From positions 47,598-111,597 of the forward strand of contig NZ_MRWE01000016.1 of NCBI RefSeq assembly GCF_002093665.1: a stretch of 64,000 bases of DNA, read 5' to 3'. The position numbers and the translations under genes are program-made. The number at the start of each line of letters is the position of its first letter. Within the stretch, counting starts at the first letter, position 1. The DNA is from Rouxiella badensis. GTDB taxonomy: Bacteria > Pseudomonadota > Gammaproteobacteria > Enterobacterales > Enterobacteriaceae. Shown here one piece after another: positions 20,018 to 28,421 of this stretch. The notes under the pieces are model-generated. The model searched no databases. It saw only the letters and a program-made list of their open reading frames with translations, and was not told the DNA's origin.

Positions 20018-20371
20018 CCTTTATTACTTGAGTATACTGTCAGACTGAAATCGCACGATAACGTTGAGCTTATGCAACTTTTTGTGTCGGTAAAGGCTTC
20101 TGAGTTTGACGCTGCGGCCGATTTAGCTTACAAGGGTTACCGAATTGAGCACCGAGATTTTTATTTAATGCCATCGCGCCGATAAAAACGTATGGTTTCC
20201 CTCCTGCGGCGCGCTATGTAATTTATTCGGTTGCCAAACTACCAGGAGTGTTGAGATAATTTTTATCTGATCTCGCACTATCGCTCATGAGGTTTCAGTT
20301 TAGGTCCCGCCGCTAATTTGATTGGCGGGGCGGGTTATCATCAACGAATTGTCTTAGTAATACCGAAAAAC
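20018..20371 (+). promoter_or_regulatory. aroK leader / promoter region
   Basis: A 354-base gap between hofQ and aroK holds a small ORF (20072-20185), a perfect inverted repeat AGATAATTTTTATCT near 20254-20268, and a GC-rich hairpin (CCCGCC / GGCGGG) near 20307-20333 just before aroK. The hairpin lacks a T-run, so it looks like a leader structure rather than a terminator. The promoter of the aroKB-damX-dam-rpe-gph-trpS transcript is expected here, but hexamers are not certain. Confidence 0.45.
20072..20185 (+). CDS. Possible small ORF of 37 residues upstream of aroK
   Basis: ATG to TAA encodes 37 residues beginning MQLFVSVKASEFDAAADLAY and ending in MPSRR, with codon use like neighbouring genes. 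It looks cytoplasmic, charged, with no membrane segment. The ribosome binding site is poor (TTGAG 5 bases before ATG). I do not recognise a family. It may be a real small protein or a chance frame in the aroK leader. Confidence 0.3.
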   Translation: MQLFVSVKASEFDAAADLAYKGYRIEHRDFYLMPSRR

Positions 20372-20893
20372 ATGGCAGAGAAACGCAATATCTTTCTGGT
20401 TGGGCCTATGGGTGCCGGCAAAAGCACTATTGGTCGACAGTTAGCTCAACAACTCAATATGGAGTTCTTCGACTCCGATCACGAAATTGAGCGACGTACC
20501 GGAGCTGATGTGGGCTGGGTATTTGATTTGGAAGGTGAAGAAGGATTCCGCGACCGCGAAGAGAAAGTGATCAACGAGCTCACCGAAAAACAAGGCATCG
20601 TTCTGGCAACCGGAGGCGGTTCCGTGAAATCACGTGAAACCCGTAATCGTTTGTCAGCCCGCGGCGTCGTCGTATATTTAGAAACTACAATTGAAAAACA
20701 GCTGGCACGTACTCAACGTGACAAGAAACGTCCTTTGTTGCAGGTGAGCTCCCCGCCACGCGAAGTGCTTGAAGCACTTGCGGCAGAGCGTAACCCGTTA
20801 TACGAAGAGATAGCGGATGTGACTATCCGTACCGACGACCAAAGCGCCAAGGTTGTTGCTAATCAAATCATTAACATGATTGAAGGCAACTGA
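20372..20893 (+). CDS. aroK: Shikimate kinase I
   Basis: A 173-residue cytoplasmic kinase phosphorylating shikimate in the chorismate pathway. Walker A is GPMGAGKST (about 11-19), the shikimate-binding DSDHEIE and [11 protein letters not shown] follow, and the LID lies around RDKKRPLL. The ATG at 20372 gives [11 protein letters not shown], the standard enterobacterial N-terminus. It leads the aroK-aroB pair with a 56-base gap. Confidence 0.98.
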   Translation: MAEKRNIFLVGPMGAGKSTIGRQLAQQLNMEFFDSDHEIERRTGADVGWVFDLEGEEGFRDREEKVINELTEKQGIVLATGGGSVKSRETRNRLSARGVVVYLETTIEKQLARTQRDKKRPLLQVSSPPREVLEALAAERNPLYEEIADVTIRTDDQSAKVVANQIINMIEGN

Positions 20894-20949
20894 TTCTGGC
20901 ATTCCACCACAGCCTGAGGGTGTAAGTTAAGAAGGTCATTGAGCACGAC

Positions 20950-22038
20950 ATGGAGAGGATTACTGTAACGTTAGGGGAGCGTAGCTATCCCATTACGATT
21001 GCCGCCGGATTGTTCAACGATCCGGCTTCTTTTATGCCTGTAAAGGCAGGTGATCAAGTCATGCTGGTGACAAACCAGACATTGGCACCTCTCTATCTGG
21101 ACAAAGTTCGTTCAGTGCTTGAGCAAGCAGGCGTTCGTGTTGATCAGGTTATCCTGCCTGATGGCGAACAGTACAAATCCCTGTCTGTTCTGAATGAGGT
21201 CTTCTCTGCTCTTCTCGAGAAGCCTCACGGTCGTGATACCACCCTCGTGGCTCTTGGCGGTGGCGTAATTGGCGATTTGACCGGCTTTGCTGCGGCCAGT
21301 TATCAACGTGGTGTGCGCTTTATTCAGGTGCCTACCACGCTGCTTTCTCAGGTTGATTCTTCCGTTGGGGGCAAAACTGCCGTCAACCATCCGCTGGGTA
21401 AAAACATGATTGGGGCGTTCTATCAGCCTGCCTCGGTCGTGGTCGATTTAGACTGCCTGCGCACTCTGCCGGCCCGTGAGCTTTCGTCCGGTCTGGCAGA
21501 AGTTATCAAATACGGCATTATTCTGGATGCCGACTTCTTCACATGGCTCGAAAACAACATGGATGCCCTGCTGTCGCTGGATATGAACGCGATGGCTTAC
21601 TGCATTCGTCGTTGCTGCGAGCTGAAGGCCGAAGTGGTTGCCGCCGACGAGCACGAGCACGGCATGCGTGCGCTGCTCAATCTGGGGCACACCTACGGCC
21701 ATGCTATCGAAGCCGCCATGGGTTACGGCGTCTGGTTGCACGGCGAAGCCGTTGCTGCGGGCATCGTGATGGCGTGTTACACCGCGCATCGTCTCGGTCA
21801 GTTCAGCCTTGAAGATATTGCTCGCGTTAAATCTTTGCTGGTGCGCGCAGGCCTGCCTGTCAGGGGTCCGCAAGAGATGACCGCCGAGTCCTATTTACCG
21901 CACATGATGCGCGATAAAAAGGTGCTGGCGGGCGAACTGCGTCTGGTCCTGCCTACGGCAATCGGCGCGTCCGAAGTCCGTAAAGGCGTGCCTCATGATA
22001 CGGTGCTTGCATCAATCAATGACTGCCGGGTGCCTTAA
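20950..22038 (+). CDS. aroB: 3-dehydroquinate synthase
   Basis: A 362-residue NAD- and metal-dependent enzyme that cyclises DAHP to 3-dehydroquinate, step two of the shikimate pathway. It shows the NAD-binding [20 protein letters not shown], the substrate-site [19 protein letters not shown], and the metal ligands Glu (near EVIKYG), [11 protein letters not shown] and [10 protein letters not shown]. Length is identical to the E. coli enzyme. Confidence 0.98.
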   Translation: MERITVTLGERSYPITIAAGLFNDPASFMPVKAGDQVMLVTNQTLAPLYLDKVRSVLEQAGVRVDQVILPDGEQYKSLSVLNEVFSALLEKPHGRDTTLVALGGGVIGDLTGFAAASYQRGVRFIQVPTTLLSQVDSSVGGKTAVNHPLGKNMIGAFYQPASVVVDLDCLRTLPARELSSGLAEVIKYGIILDADFFTWLENNMDALLSLDMNAMAYCIRRCCELKAEVVAADEHEHGMRALLNLGHTYGHAIEAAMGYGVWLHGEAVAAGIVMACYTAHRLGQFSLEDIARVKSLLVRAGLPVRGPQEMTAESYLPHMMRDKKVLAGELRLVLPTAIGASEVRKGVPHDTVLASINDCRVP

Positions 22039-22129
22039 GCACTCAAGAAAGTCACGCGCAGTAAGCCATAACAGTTGCCGGCCCTAATCATTGATGAATG
22101 GGCCATTTTGACGGGTTGGAGGATTTTAG

Positions 22130-23209
22130 ATGGATGATTTAACACCGGAAGACGATCTTAAGCCAGATACCAGCGACCGCCGACCACAGCGCTCGCGTAA
22201 ACCGTCTTCACAAGCCCCGAAGCTTGCGGTATCCCGTCAATACTTGATGATTGGCATCGGCATTATCGTGCTGTTGCTACTGATTCTTGGCATTGGTTCT
22301 GCACTGAAATCTCCGTCGCAAAACAACGCGGCTGCGCCGTCCAACGGGCCGAAAGACATTAATCTTTCTGGCGCGAACGCTGACGCGAGCTCTTCAGGCT
22401 CAGCCCCGGCCGCTACGCCGGTGCCGACGCCTAATGACCAAACGCCTGCGGCTTCTGCTCCTTCTGACGCTAACGCGTCTGCGCAGCCGAAGAGTATCGG
22501 TTTGCCGCCTATTTCCTCTACGCCGACCCAGGCTCAGCCACAGGCTGACAGTGGTCAGAAAGAGCGTGTGGATCTTCCAGGCGACATCAACGACGCGCTT
22601 TCCCAGCAGCAAGGCCAGGTTAACGCCGCCGCTCAAGACGGTATCAACGCGGGCACGCAGTCTCTGACCTCGTTGCCAACCGCGCCGGCTACCGTCAACA
22701 GCAGCCTGAAAGGCCGAGCTCCAGCCGTTGCTCCAGCGCCACACGCGGTTCGCCGTGCGTCGGAGAAAACCACGCCAGTCGAGCATCGCGCCGAACGCCA
22801 CAGCTCGTCGACCAGAACACCGGTTGCCAAAGCGGCAGAGCCAGTGCGTAAACCTGAAATCAGAAAAGAACCCGAACATCATGCTGCTGTCAGTGCGCCT
22901 GCACATCAGAGCGTTGAGTCGGGCAGTGCGGCGGCGCTGAAGACTGCGCCGGGTAGTCACTTTACCCTGCAGCTTAGCAGCGCATCACAGTCGACCTCTT
23001 TGAATAACTTTGCCCGCCAGCAGGGACTTAAAAATTACAGCGTCTATCAGACAGTTCGCGATGGCAAACCTTGGTTTGTTCTGGTGAGCGGTAACTATGC
23101 GTCCTCAGCTGATGCAAAACGCGCGATAGCCAGTTTACCTGCCGACGTTCAAGCAAAAAAACCGTGGGTTAAGCCTGTACATCAAGTACAGCAAGACCTT
23201 AAAAAATGA
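22130..23209 (+). CDS. damX: Cell-division SPOR-domain protein DamX
   Basis: A 359-residue inner-membrane protein recruited to the division septum. A short cytoplasmic N-terminus precedes one membrane helix (about 38-60, YLMIGIGIIVLLLLILGIGS). A long low-complexity Ala/Pro/Ser/Gln periplasmic linker (about 65-275) follows, then a C-terminal SPOR domain (about 278-355, HFTLQLSSASQSTSLNNFAR) that binds denuded peptidoglycan. It is shorter than E. coli DamX (428); the difference lies in the linker. Positioned aroB-damX-dam as usual. Confidence 0.93.
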   Translation: MDDLTPEDDLKPDTSDRRPQRSRKPSSQAPKLAVSRQYLMIGIGIIVLLLLILGIGSALKSPSQNNAAAPSNGPKDINLSGANADASSSGSAPAATPVPTPNDQTPAASAPSDANASAQPKSIGLPPISSTPTQAQPQADSGQKERVDLPGDINDALSQQQGQVNAAAQDGINAGTQSLTSLPTAPATVNSSLKGRAPAVAPAPHAVRRASEKTTPVEHRAERHSSSTRTPVAKAAEPVRKPEIRKEPEHHAAVSAPAHQSVESGSAAALKTAPGSHFTLQLSSASQSTSLNNFARQQGLKNYSVYQTVRDGKPWFVLVSGNYASSADAKRAIASLPADVQAKKPWVKPVHQVQQDLKK

Positions 23210-23288
23210 ATCTGATCTGTACGCGATGTGCTGTCTAAAACAGGGTACAATCCGCGGCTGTGAATTGTATAAGTAGCTAACTGACGGC

Positions 23289-24101
23289 ATGAAGAAGAAC
23301 CGCGCTTTTTTAAAATGGGCTGGTGGCAAGTATCCGCTGGTTGATGACATCAAACGTTATCTGCCAGCGGGAGATTGTTTGATTGAGCCTTTTGTCGGTG
23401 CGGGTTCGGTGTTTTTGAACACCGATTATGACGCCTATATTCTGGCCGATATCAACAACGATTTGATCAACCTGTACAACATCGTTAAAACGCGTCCCGA
23501 CGAGTTTATCCGCGATGCTCGGGCGCTTTTTACGCCTGAATTCAATCAGTCAGAGCGTTACTATCAGTTAAGAGAAGAGTTTAACGCCAGCGCCGATGTC
23601 TATCGTCGTTCTCTGCTTTTTTTATACCTGAACCGCCATTGCTATAATGGGCTTTGCCGCTACAACTTGAGCGGTGCCTTTAATGTGCCTTTCGGTCGGT
23701 ATAAAAAACCTTATTTCCCTGAGGACGAGCTCGCCTGGTTCTCTGAAAAAGCACAGAATGCACAGTTTGTATGCGAGCATTACCAGCACACTCTGCTGAA
23801 GGCGAAGAAAGGGGCTGTGGTGTATTGCGATCCGCCTTACGTGCCGCTTTCGGCGACGGCGAACTTTACGGCGTATCACACCAATAACTTCAATCTGACC
23901 GACCAGCAAAATCTGGCCAAACTGGCAGAGAAACTCTTGGCAGAACGCCAGGTGCCGGTGCTGATTTCGAACCACGATACTGCCTTGACCCGCGATTGGT
24001 ATTCCGCCGCAGCGCTCCACGTGGTGACGGCGAGAAGAACCATCAGCAGCAATATTTTGCAGCGCAGCAAGGTAACCGAGCTATTGGCGTTGTATAGCTA
24101 A
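23289..24101 (+). CDS. dam: DNA adenine methylase Dam (GATC)
   Basis: A 270-residue N6-adenine methyltransferase for GATC, serving mismatch repair, replication timing and gene regulation. The SAM-binding motif FLKWAGGKYPLVDDI is at about 8-22 and IEPFVGAGSVFLNT at about 35-48. The catalytic DPPY lies in VVYCDPPYVPLS near residue 182. The target-recognition RHCYNGLCRYN is typical of Dam. Length is close to the E. coli protein (278). Confidence 0.98.
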   Translation: MKKNRAFLKWAGGKYPLVDDIKRYLPAGDCLIEPFVGAGSVFLNTDYDAYILADINNDLINLYNIVKTRPDEFIRDARALFTPEFNQSERYYQLREEFNASADVYRRSLLFLYLNRHCYNGLCRYNLSGAFNVPFGRYKKPYFPEDELAWFSEKAQNAQFVCEHYQHTLLKAKKGAVVYCDPPYVPLSATANFTAYHTNNFNLTDQQNLAKLAEKLLAERQVPVLISNHDTALTRDWYSAAALHVVTARRTISSNILQRSKVTELLALYS

Positions 24102-24127
24102 AGGACTTTTAAACGTAGGAGAAGCAG

Positions 24128-24817
24128 ATGAAAGATTTTTTGATTGCTCCATCCATTCTGTCGGCTGATTTTGCTCGTCTGGGCGAAGACACCGTCAAAG
24201 CATTGGAAGCGGGCGGCGACGTGGTGCATTTTGATGTCATGGATAATCACTATGTGCCGAATCTGACCATCGGTCCCAACGTCTGCCAGTCCTTGCACAA
24301 GTTTCTGCAGGAAAAGGGGATCAACAAGCCTATCGACGTTCACCTGATGGTGATGCCAGTTGATAGCCTGATCCCACAGTTTGCTGAAGCCGGGGCCACC
24401 TACATTACTTTCCACCCTGAAGCGACTCTGCACGTTGACCGTACGCTACAGCTCATCAAGTCACACGGTTGCAAGGCCGGTCTGGTGTTTACGCCTACGA
24501 CCCCGCTGAGCTATCTCGACTACGTGATGGATAAACTCGACGTTATCCTGCTGATGTCTATCAACCCGGGCTTTGGCGGTCAAACGTTTATTCCGGCCAC
24601 GCTCGATAAACTGCGCCAGGTGCGCCAGCGCATCGATGAAAGCGGTTACGATATTCGCCTCGAGATAGACGGCGGCGTCAAAGTTGAAAACATTGGCGAG
24701 ATTGCTGCTGCAGGTGCGGACATGTTCGTCGCCGGTTCAGCGATTTTTGGCAGCCCGGACTATCGCGGCGTGATAGACAACATGCGCAAAGAACTGGCCA
24801 AGGTTTCCCATGACTGA
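24128..24817 (+). CDS. rpe: Ribulose-phosphate 3-epimerase
   Basis: A 229-residue TIM-barrel enzyme interconverting ribulose-5-phosphate and xylulose-5-phosphate in the pentose phosphate pathway. Catalytic and metal residues are in [50 protein letters not shown] and [11 protein letters not shown]. It is about 4 residues longer than E. coli Rpe because of an insertion near [15 protein letters not shown]. It overlaps gph by 8 bases. Confidence 0.97.
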   Translation: MKDFLIAPSILSADFARLGEDTVKALEAGGDVVHFDVMDNHYVPNLTIGPNVCQSLHKFLQEKGINKPIDVHLMVMPVDSLIPQFAEAGATYITFHPEATLHVDRTLQLIKSHGCKAGLVFTPTTPLSYLDYVMDKLDVILLMSINPGFGGQTFIPATLDKLRQVRQRIDESGYDIRLEIDGGVKVENIGEIAAAGADMFVAGSAIFGSPDYRGVIDNMRKELAKVSHD

Positions 24818-25508
24818 GCCTCTTGCTCCGCTTGGCGTTGCCTTTGACCTTGACGGTACGCTGGTTGACAGCGCACCGGGTTTGGCCGAGGCGGTAGACA
24901 GAGCGCTGGCTGACGTGGGCCTGCCAAAGGCGGGCGTCGAGCGTGTTAGCACCTGGATTGGCAACGGTGCCGACATTATGGTCGAGCGTGCCGTTCGCTG
25001 GGCCAAGGGAGACCTCAGCCCCGAGTTTTGCCTCAAGGTTCGTGACCAATTCGACCACCACTATGCGCAAACCGCCGCCGGTGGCAGTCGCCTCTATCCT
25101 CAGGTCAAGGAAACGCTCGTTGCGCTCGCCGCAGCGGGGCTACCTCTGGGCCTGATAACCAACAAGCCAACGCCGTTTGTTGCGCCCTTACTGGTATCTC
25201 TGGGCCTCGATGGCCTGTTCTCGCAGGTATTGGGTGGTGACGACGTGGTGCAGAAAAAACCCCACCCCGCGCCCCTGTACCTGATGCTGGCCAACATGGG
25301 CCTGCGCGCCAGCGAGCTGGTATTTGTGGGTGATTCACGCAATGACATTCAGGCGGCGCAGGCTGCGGGCTGTCAGTGTGTGGGTATGACCTACGGTTAT
25401 AATTACGGTGAAGCCATCGCCTTAAGTAAACCCGACCGGGTGCTTGAACGCTTTGCCGACCTTTTGCCCACCTTCGGGCTACCCTCTTTAAAGGATCAGG
25501 AAGCTTAA
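24810..25508 (+). CDS. gph: Phosphoglycolate phosphatase
   Basis: A 232-residue HAD-family phosphatase removing 2-phosphoglycolate, partly arising from DNA repair. HAD motif I is [15 protein letters not shown] (about 11-25), motif II LITNKPT, motif III KKPHPAP, and motif [14 protein letters not shown]. The start overlaps rpe by 8 bases and the stop is 3 bases before trpS, so the three are co-translated. Confidence 0.97.
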   Translation: MTEPLAPLGVAFDLDGTLVDSAPGLAEAVDRALADVGLPKAGVERVSTWIGNGADIMVERAVRWAKGDLSPEFCLKVRDQFDHHYAQTAAGGSRLYPQVKETLVALAAAGLPLGLITNKPTPFVAPLLVSLGLDGLFSQVLGGDDVVQKKPHPAPLYLMLANMGLRASELVFVGDSRNDIQAAQAAGCQCVGMTYGYNYGEAIALSKPDRVLERFADLLPTFGLPSLKDQEA

Positions 25509-25511
25509 AAA

Positions 25512-26516
25512 ATGAGTAAACCCATCGTCTTTAGTGGCGCACAACCCTCTGGTGAATTGAGCATTGGTAACTACATGGGTGCTCTGCGTCAATGGGTTAA
25601 AATGCAAGATGACTTTGATTGCATTTACTGCATCGTTGACCTGCATGCAATTACTGCTCGTCAGGATCCTGCTCAATTACGTAAAGCCACGCTGGATACG
25701 CTGGCGCTGTACCTCGCCTGCGGTATCGATCCTAAGAAGAGCACCATTTTCGTTCAGTCACACGTGCCTGAGCACTCCCAGCTTGGCTGGGCGCTCAACT
25801 GCTACACCTATTTCGGTGAGCTGAGTCGTATGACGCAGTTTAAAGACAAATCTGCGCGCTATGCCGAGAACATCAACGCCGGTCTGTTTGACTATCCGGT
25901 GCTGATGGCCGCCGACATCCTGCTGTACCAGACTAACCAGGTACCGGTTGGCGAAGATCAGAAGCAGCACCTGGAGCTGAGCCGTGACATCGCGGGTCGT
26001 TTCAACGCAATTTATGGCGATATCTTTACCGTTCCTGAGCCGTTGATTCCTAAATCGGGTGCTCGCGTGATGTCTTTGCAGGATCCGACCAAGAAGATGT
26101 CCAAGTCGGACGACAACCGCAATAACGTGATTGGCCTGCTGGAAGACACCAAGTCAGTGACTAAGAAGATCAAACGCGCGATGACCGACTCTGAAGAGCC
26201 GCCGGTCATTCGTTACGATCAGGCCGCTAAGCCAGGGGTTTCAAACCTGCTGGATATCCTGTCGGGCGTGAACGGCAAGAGCATTGCCGAGCTGGAAGCA
26301 GAATTTGAAGGCCAGATGTACGGGCATTTGAAAGGTGCGGTTGCTGAAGCAGTATCCGAGATGTTGGGCGGTCTGCAAGAGCGTTTCCACCAGTATCGTG
26401 CTGATGAAGCCTTCCTGCAGCAGGTTCTGCGTGAAGGTGCCGAGAAGGCGCGTGCTCGCGCTCAAGAGACTTTAAAGAAGGTCTATGAGGCAATCGGCTT
26501 CGTCCCCGCACTATAA
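25512..26516 (+). CDS. trpS: Tryptophanyl-tRNA synthetase
   Basis: A 334-residue class I aminoacyl-tRNA synthetase charging tRNA-Trp. The HIGH equivalent is SIGNYMG in [20 protein letters not shown], and the KMSKS loop is KKMSKSDDN. Length equals the E. coli enzyme. It ends the aroKB-damX-dam-rpe-gph-trpS cluster and is followed by a large palindrome. Confidence 0.98.
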   Translation: MSKPIVFSGAQPSGELSIGNYMGALRQWVKMQDDFDCIYCIVDLHAITARQDPAQLRKATLDTLALYLACGIDPKKSTIFVQSHVPEHSQLGWALNCYTYFGELSRMTQFKDKSARYAENINAGLFDYPVLMAADILLYQTNQVPVGEDQKQHLELSRDIAGRFNAIYGDIFTVPEPLIPKSGARVMSLQDPTKKMSKSDDNRNNVIGLLEDTKSVTKKIKRAMTDSEEPPVIRYDQAAKPGVSNLLDILSGVNGKSIAELEAEFEGQMYGHLKGAVAEAVSEMLGGLQERFHQYRADEAFLQQVLREGAEKARARAQETLKKVYEAIGFVPAL

Positions 26517-26526
26517 AATCCTTCGT

Positions 26527-26613
26527 TCTTGACGCTGTCACTGCGTTGGCTGCGTCCGCGCACCCCAGTCACTGACTCTTGTCAGTGACTGGGGATTTGC
26601 AGCCTTGCCGCCT
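26527..26613. repeat. Palindromic intergenic element (REP/ERIC-like candidate), also terminator-like
   Basis: The core is a perfect 14-bp inverted repeat (CCCCAGTCACTGAC / GTCAGTGACTGGGG) with a 4-base loop at 26563-26594. It is flanked by GGCTGCG on the left and GCAGCC on the right, which extend the symmetry. The arrangement resembles dispersed palindromic elements I recall from Serratia/Yersinia-type genomes (GCGTTGGCTGCG..CACCCCAGTCAC). Only one copy is seen in this window. It lies between the convergent ends of trpS and cysG and could also terminate either. Confidence 0.55.
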
Positions 26614-26615
26614 TA

Positions 26616-28016
26616 TTACAGCGCCAAAGGCTGTGGATTTGCTTCGGCGCTTGAAAACCAGTTCAGCTTTTCTCTCAGCGCGACTACGCCGCCGACGATA
26701 ATCAGGCTTGGGCTTTTAACCTGCGTTGCGAGTTCACTCAGCTGCGACAGTTCTCCCGTGACCACCTTCTGTGCCGGCGTGGTGCCGTTTTCTATCAGCG
26801 CGACCGGCGTATCAACGGCGAGTCCGTGATGGGTTAGCTGATGCTGTATCTCCCCCGCCTGCGAGAGTCCCATATAAAACACCAGCGTTTGCTTACCCTG
26901 TGCCAGACAAGGCCAGTCAAGACTGCTGTCTTTTTTGGCGTGGCCGGTAATCAACCGCAGGCTCTGCGCGTGATCGCGATGGGTAAGGGGAATGCCGCTG
27001 TAGGCCGAGCATCCTGAGGCTGCGGTAATCCCGGGCACCACGGAGAAACCGATACCGGCCTCGGCCAACACTTCTAGCTCTTCGCCACCGCGCCCAAAAA
27101 TAAACGGGTCACCGCCTTTCAGACGCACCACTCTTTTACCGCGCTGCGCCTGCTCAACCAGAATCTGATTGATCTGCTCCTGCGGCACGCAGTGGTTGCC
27201 TGCCTGTTTACCGACAAAAATACGTTCGGCGTCGCGGCGCACCAGATTTAACACCTCATCGGAGACCAGCCTGTCATAGACCACCACGTCGGCCAACTGC
27301 ATCTGCTGTAACGCTTTTAGCGTCAGCAGGCTGGCGTCACCCGGTCCTGCACCGACCAGCACCACTTCGCCCTGTTCCTCTATCGGCTGGGCGAAGAGCT
27401 GCTCAATAAAGGCCTCGCTTTGCGGGATGTCGTTATTGGCCAAAGACTGCGCTAAACGTTGGTGGTTAAACAGCTTTTCCCACCAGCGGCGACGCGTCAT
27501 GCCGTCGCTGTAGTGCTGTTTTACCCGTTGGCGCAAACTTCCGGCCAACTCCGCCAGTCGACCGAGATGCAGCGGCAGCGTCGCCTCGAGGCGTTCGCGC
27601 ATCAGCCGAGCCAGCACCGGCGCATTGCCGCCGGAAGAGACGGCAATCATCAGCGGTGAGCGGTCAATAATCGACGGCATGATAAAACTGGCCTGCTCAG
27701 GAGCATCGACGAGATTGCAGAATATCCTTCGCGCCTCGGCCGCCTCGCTGACCTGCATATTCAGCGTATCGGAGTCGGTGGCGGCAATGACCAGCCACTT
27801 GTCATCGAGCTGGCTGGCCGCGAATTCTCCCTCGATCTTCTGTAGTTGACCGCTCTCGGCCCAGCGTTCAAACGCGTCGGTAAAATCTAGCGCAACGACG
27901 GTGAGCGCCGCACCGGCGTCCAGTAACAGCCGCGCCTTGCGTTCGGCGACATCACCGGCGCCGACCAGCAGGCAGGCGCGTCCCTTGAGCTGACAAAACA
28001 ACGGGAAATAATCCAT
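26616..28016 (-). CDS. cysG: Siroheme synthase CysG (trifunctional)
   Basis: A 466-residue enzyme making siroheme from uroporphyrinogen III. The N-terminal dehydrogenase/ferrochelatase domain (about 1-205) begins [28 protein letters not shown] with an NAD-binding motif. It contains [18 protein letters not shown], whose Ser corresponds to the phosphorylated Ser128 in Salmonella CysG. The C-terminal SAM methyltransferase domain (about 216-457) has [18 protein letters not shown] and [16 protein letters not shown]. It supplies the cofactor for NirB encoded just upstream. Confidence 0.97.
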   Translation of the reverse strand: MDYFPLFCQLKGRACLLVGAGDVAERKARLLLDAGAALTVVALDFTDAFERWAESGQLQKIEGEFAASQLDDKWLVIAATDSDTLNMQVSEAAEARRIFCNLVDAPEQASFIMPSIIDRSPLMIAVSSGGNAPVLARLMRERLEATLPLHLGRLAELAGSLRQRVKQHYSDGMTRRRWWEKLFNHQRLAQSLANNDIPQSEAFIEQLFAQPIEEQGEVVLVGAGPGDASLLTLKALQQMQLADVVVYDRLVSDEVLNLVRRDAERIFVGKQAGNHCVPQEQINQILVEQAQRGKRVVRLKGGDPFIFGRGGEELEVLAEAGIGFSVVPGITAASGCSAYSGIPLTHRDHAQSLRLITGHAKKDSSLDWPCLAQGKQTLVFYMGLSQAGEIQHQLTHHGLAVDTPVALIENGTTPAQKVVTGELSQLSELATQVKSPSLIIVGGVVALREKLNWFSSAEANPQPLAL

Positions 28017-28088
28017 GACTCACTCACTTTCTGACAACAACGGCCAACGAGGCCTGATAAACCCCACAAACCTCGATAGTATCAGCAA

Positions 28089-28421
28089 TTAACGCGCAAG
28101 ATTAACCTGCACGTTGCCGCCGCTTATCTGGACCTCAAAACTCTCGATGTTGAAGGCCTCATCCTCCATGCACAGCCCGTCTCTGAGACGAAAATGTTGC
28201 TTTTTCAGCGGGCTGGCGACCCACAGTTCACCCTGATGTTCGCCTATTATTCCACGAGACAGAACGCTGGCCTGCGCGAAGGGGTCGATATTGTTCAAAG
28301 CAAAGACGGTGCTCTGTACATCGGGGCGAAACAGCGCAATCTGCCATTCTCCGGCCTGTGCACAGACGCCGCAGCCGGGCGTGATATCTTCGAGTGCGCA
28401 AAGCGTTTGCCAGTTTTTCAT
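28089..28421 (-). CDS. nirD: Nitrite reductase (NADH) small subunit
   Basis: A 110-residue Rieske-fold subunit of the cytoplasmic NADH-dependent nitrite reductase. It begins MKNWQTLCALEDITPGCGVC and shows HQGELWVASPLKKQHFRL. As in other enterobacterial NirD proteins the classical Rieske cysteine/histidine cluster is not evident. ATG 28421 overlaps the nirB TGA (ATGA). There is no nirC between nirD and cysG; the gap to cysG is 72 bases. Confidence 0.95.
   Translation of the reverse strand: MKNWQTLCALEDITPGCGVCAQAGEWQIALFRPDVQSTVFALNNIDPFAQASVLSRGIIGEHQGELWVASPLKKQHFRLRDGLCMEDEAFNIESFEVQISGGNVQVNLAR

Noticed and set aside
22320..22940. Low-complexity Ala/Pro/Ser region considered as a repeat or frameshifted gene
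   Set aside because: It is the in-frame periplasmic linker of damX between the membrane helix and SPOR domain.
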